Source: Chloroflexota bacterium
Lineage (GTDB): Bacteria; Chloroflexota; Dehalococcoidia; DSTF01; RBG-16-68-14
Assembly: GCA_022573935.1 (NCBI GenBank)
Contig: JACZTE010000079.1
Location: forward strand, 1 to 5,708
Direction of reading: 5' to 3'
Length of the DNA stretch: 5,708 nt
Part shown: positions 5,620 through 5,708 of the stretch, piece after piece
How the letters are laid out: every line of letters begins with the position of its first letter
Position numbering within the stretch: position 1 is the stretch's first letter
Notes under the pieces: generated by a model
The model's database searches: none
What the model was told of the DNA's origin: nothing
Seen by the model: the letters and a program-made list of their open reading frames with translations, nothing else
Position numbers and translations under genes: made by a program

Positions 5620-5705
5620 GGGCGATTCGCGAATCGCCCTCTCCCGGCACTCTGACCTTGTCCGCCGCGCCACGGCCATAGGGCCGTTCAATTGAGCGCC
5701 CCTAC
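5616..5705. repeat. Paired palindromic repeat element bounded by GTAGGGGCG / CGCCCCTAC
   Basis: A 9-bp terminal inverted repeat, GTAGGGGCG (5616-5624) and CGCCCCTAC (5697-5705), encloses about 90 bp. Inside the left end is a perfect 20-bp palindrome at 5620-5639. The right end is an imperfect palindrome at 5681-5702 centred on TCAATTGA (5688-5695), with one mismatch and one wobble. A third small hairpin, ACGGCC-ATAG-GGCCGT (5672-5687), overlaps it. The layout resembles REP/BIME pairs or a short MITE without coding capacity. From memory, elements opening GTAGGGGCG recur in Chloroflexota genomes, but copy number cannot be seen here. It may also slow transcription after trmD, although no T-run follows the hairpins. 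The trmD TAG at 5617-5619 is part of its left end. Confidence 0.7.
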
Positions 5706-5708
5706 AGC

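Noticed and set aside
5620..5639. Rho-independent terminator for trmD
   Set aside because: The stem is strong, but it has no unpaired loop in the perfect palindrome and no T-run follows. It is better explained as part of the repeat element, though it might still pause transcription.

Overview
The window is GC-rich and carries seven protein genes in two divergent groups. They are separated by one short, AT-richer control region at about 4162-4335. Gene order, GC content, TTG starts and a GTAGGGGCG-bounded palindromic repeat fit a Chloroflexota-type bacterium (Dehalococcoidia or Thermomicrobia-like). This is an inference from memory. A high-GC actinobacterium is the main alternative.

Minus strand, 4161 down to 1: this is the start of a division and cell wall (dcw) cluster, read as mraZ, rsmH, an ftsL-like gene, a class B penicillin-binding protein (ftsI/pbpB type), then murF. 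murF runs off the left edge. The genes are tightly packed: a 4-nt overlap or 11-nt gap, then 16, 46 and 13 nt, so they are probably one transcript. MraZ is the regulator of such clusters, RsmH modifies 16S rRNA, the FtsL-like protein and PBP act at the septum, and MurF makes the final cytoplasmic peptidoglycan precursor. No murE lies in its common place between the PBP and murF.

Control region: a TTGACT/TAAACT promoter drives mraZ. It is covered by a row of TGG direct repeats, four of them exactly 10 bp apart, which is the architecture expected of an MraZ operator. A small hairpin lies in the mraZ leader. On the other strand an extended -10 element lies only 9 nt before the mogA ATG, which predicts a leaderless transcript.

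Plus strand, 4336 to 5619: a MoaB/Mog-family molybdenum cofactor gene is followed after 3 nt by trmD (tRNA m1G37 methyltransferase). A roughly 90-bp palindromic repeat begins inside the trmD stop codon and fills the rest of the window.

I do not see an undescribed multi-gene system. The main genes are conserved housekeeping genes. The points of interest are the operator array, the predicted leaderless mogA-trmD unit, the repeat at the trmD stop, the missing murE, and a possible Asp-to-Glu change at the TrmD catalytic position.
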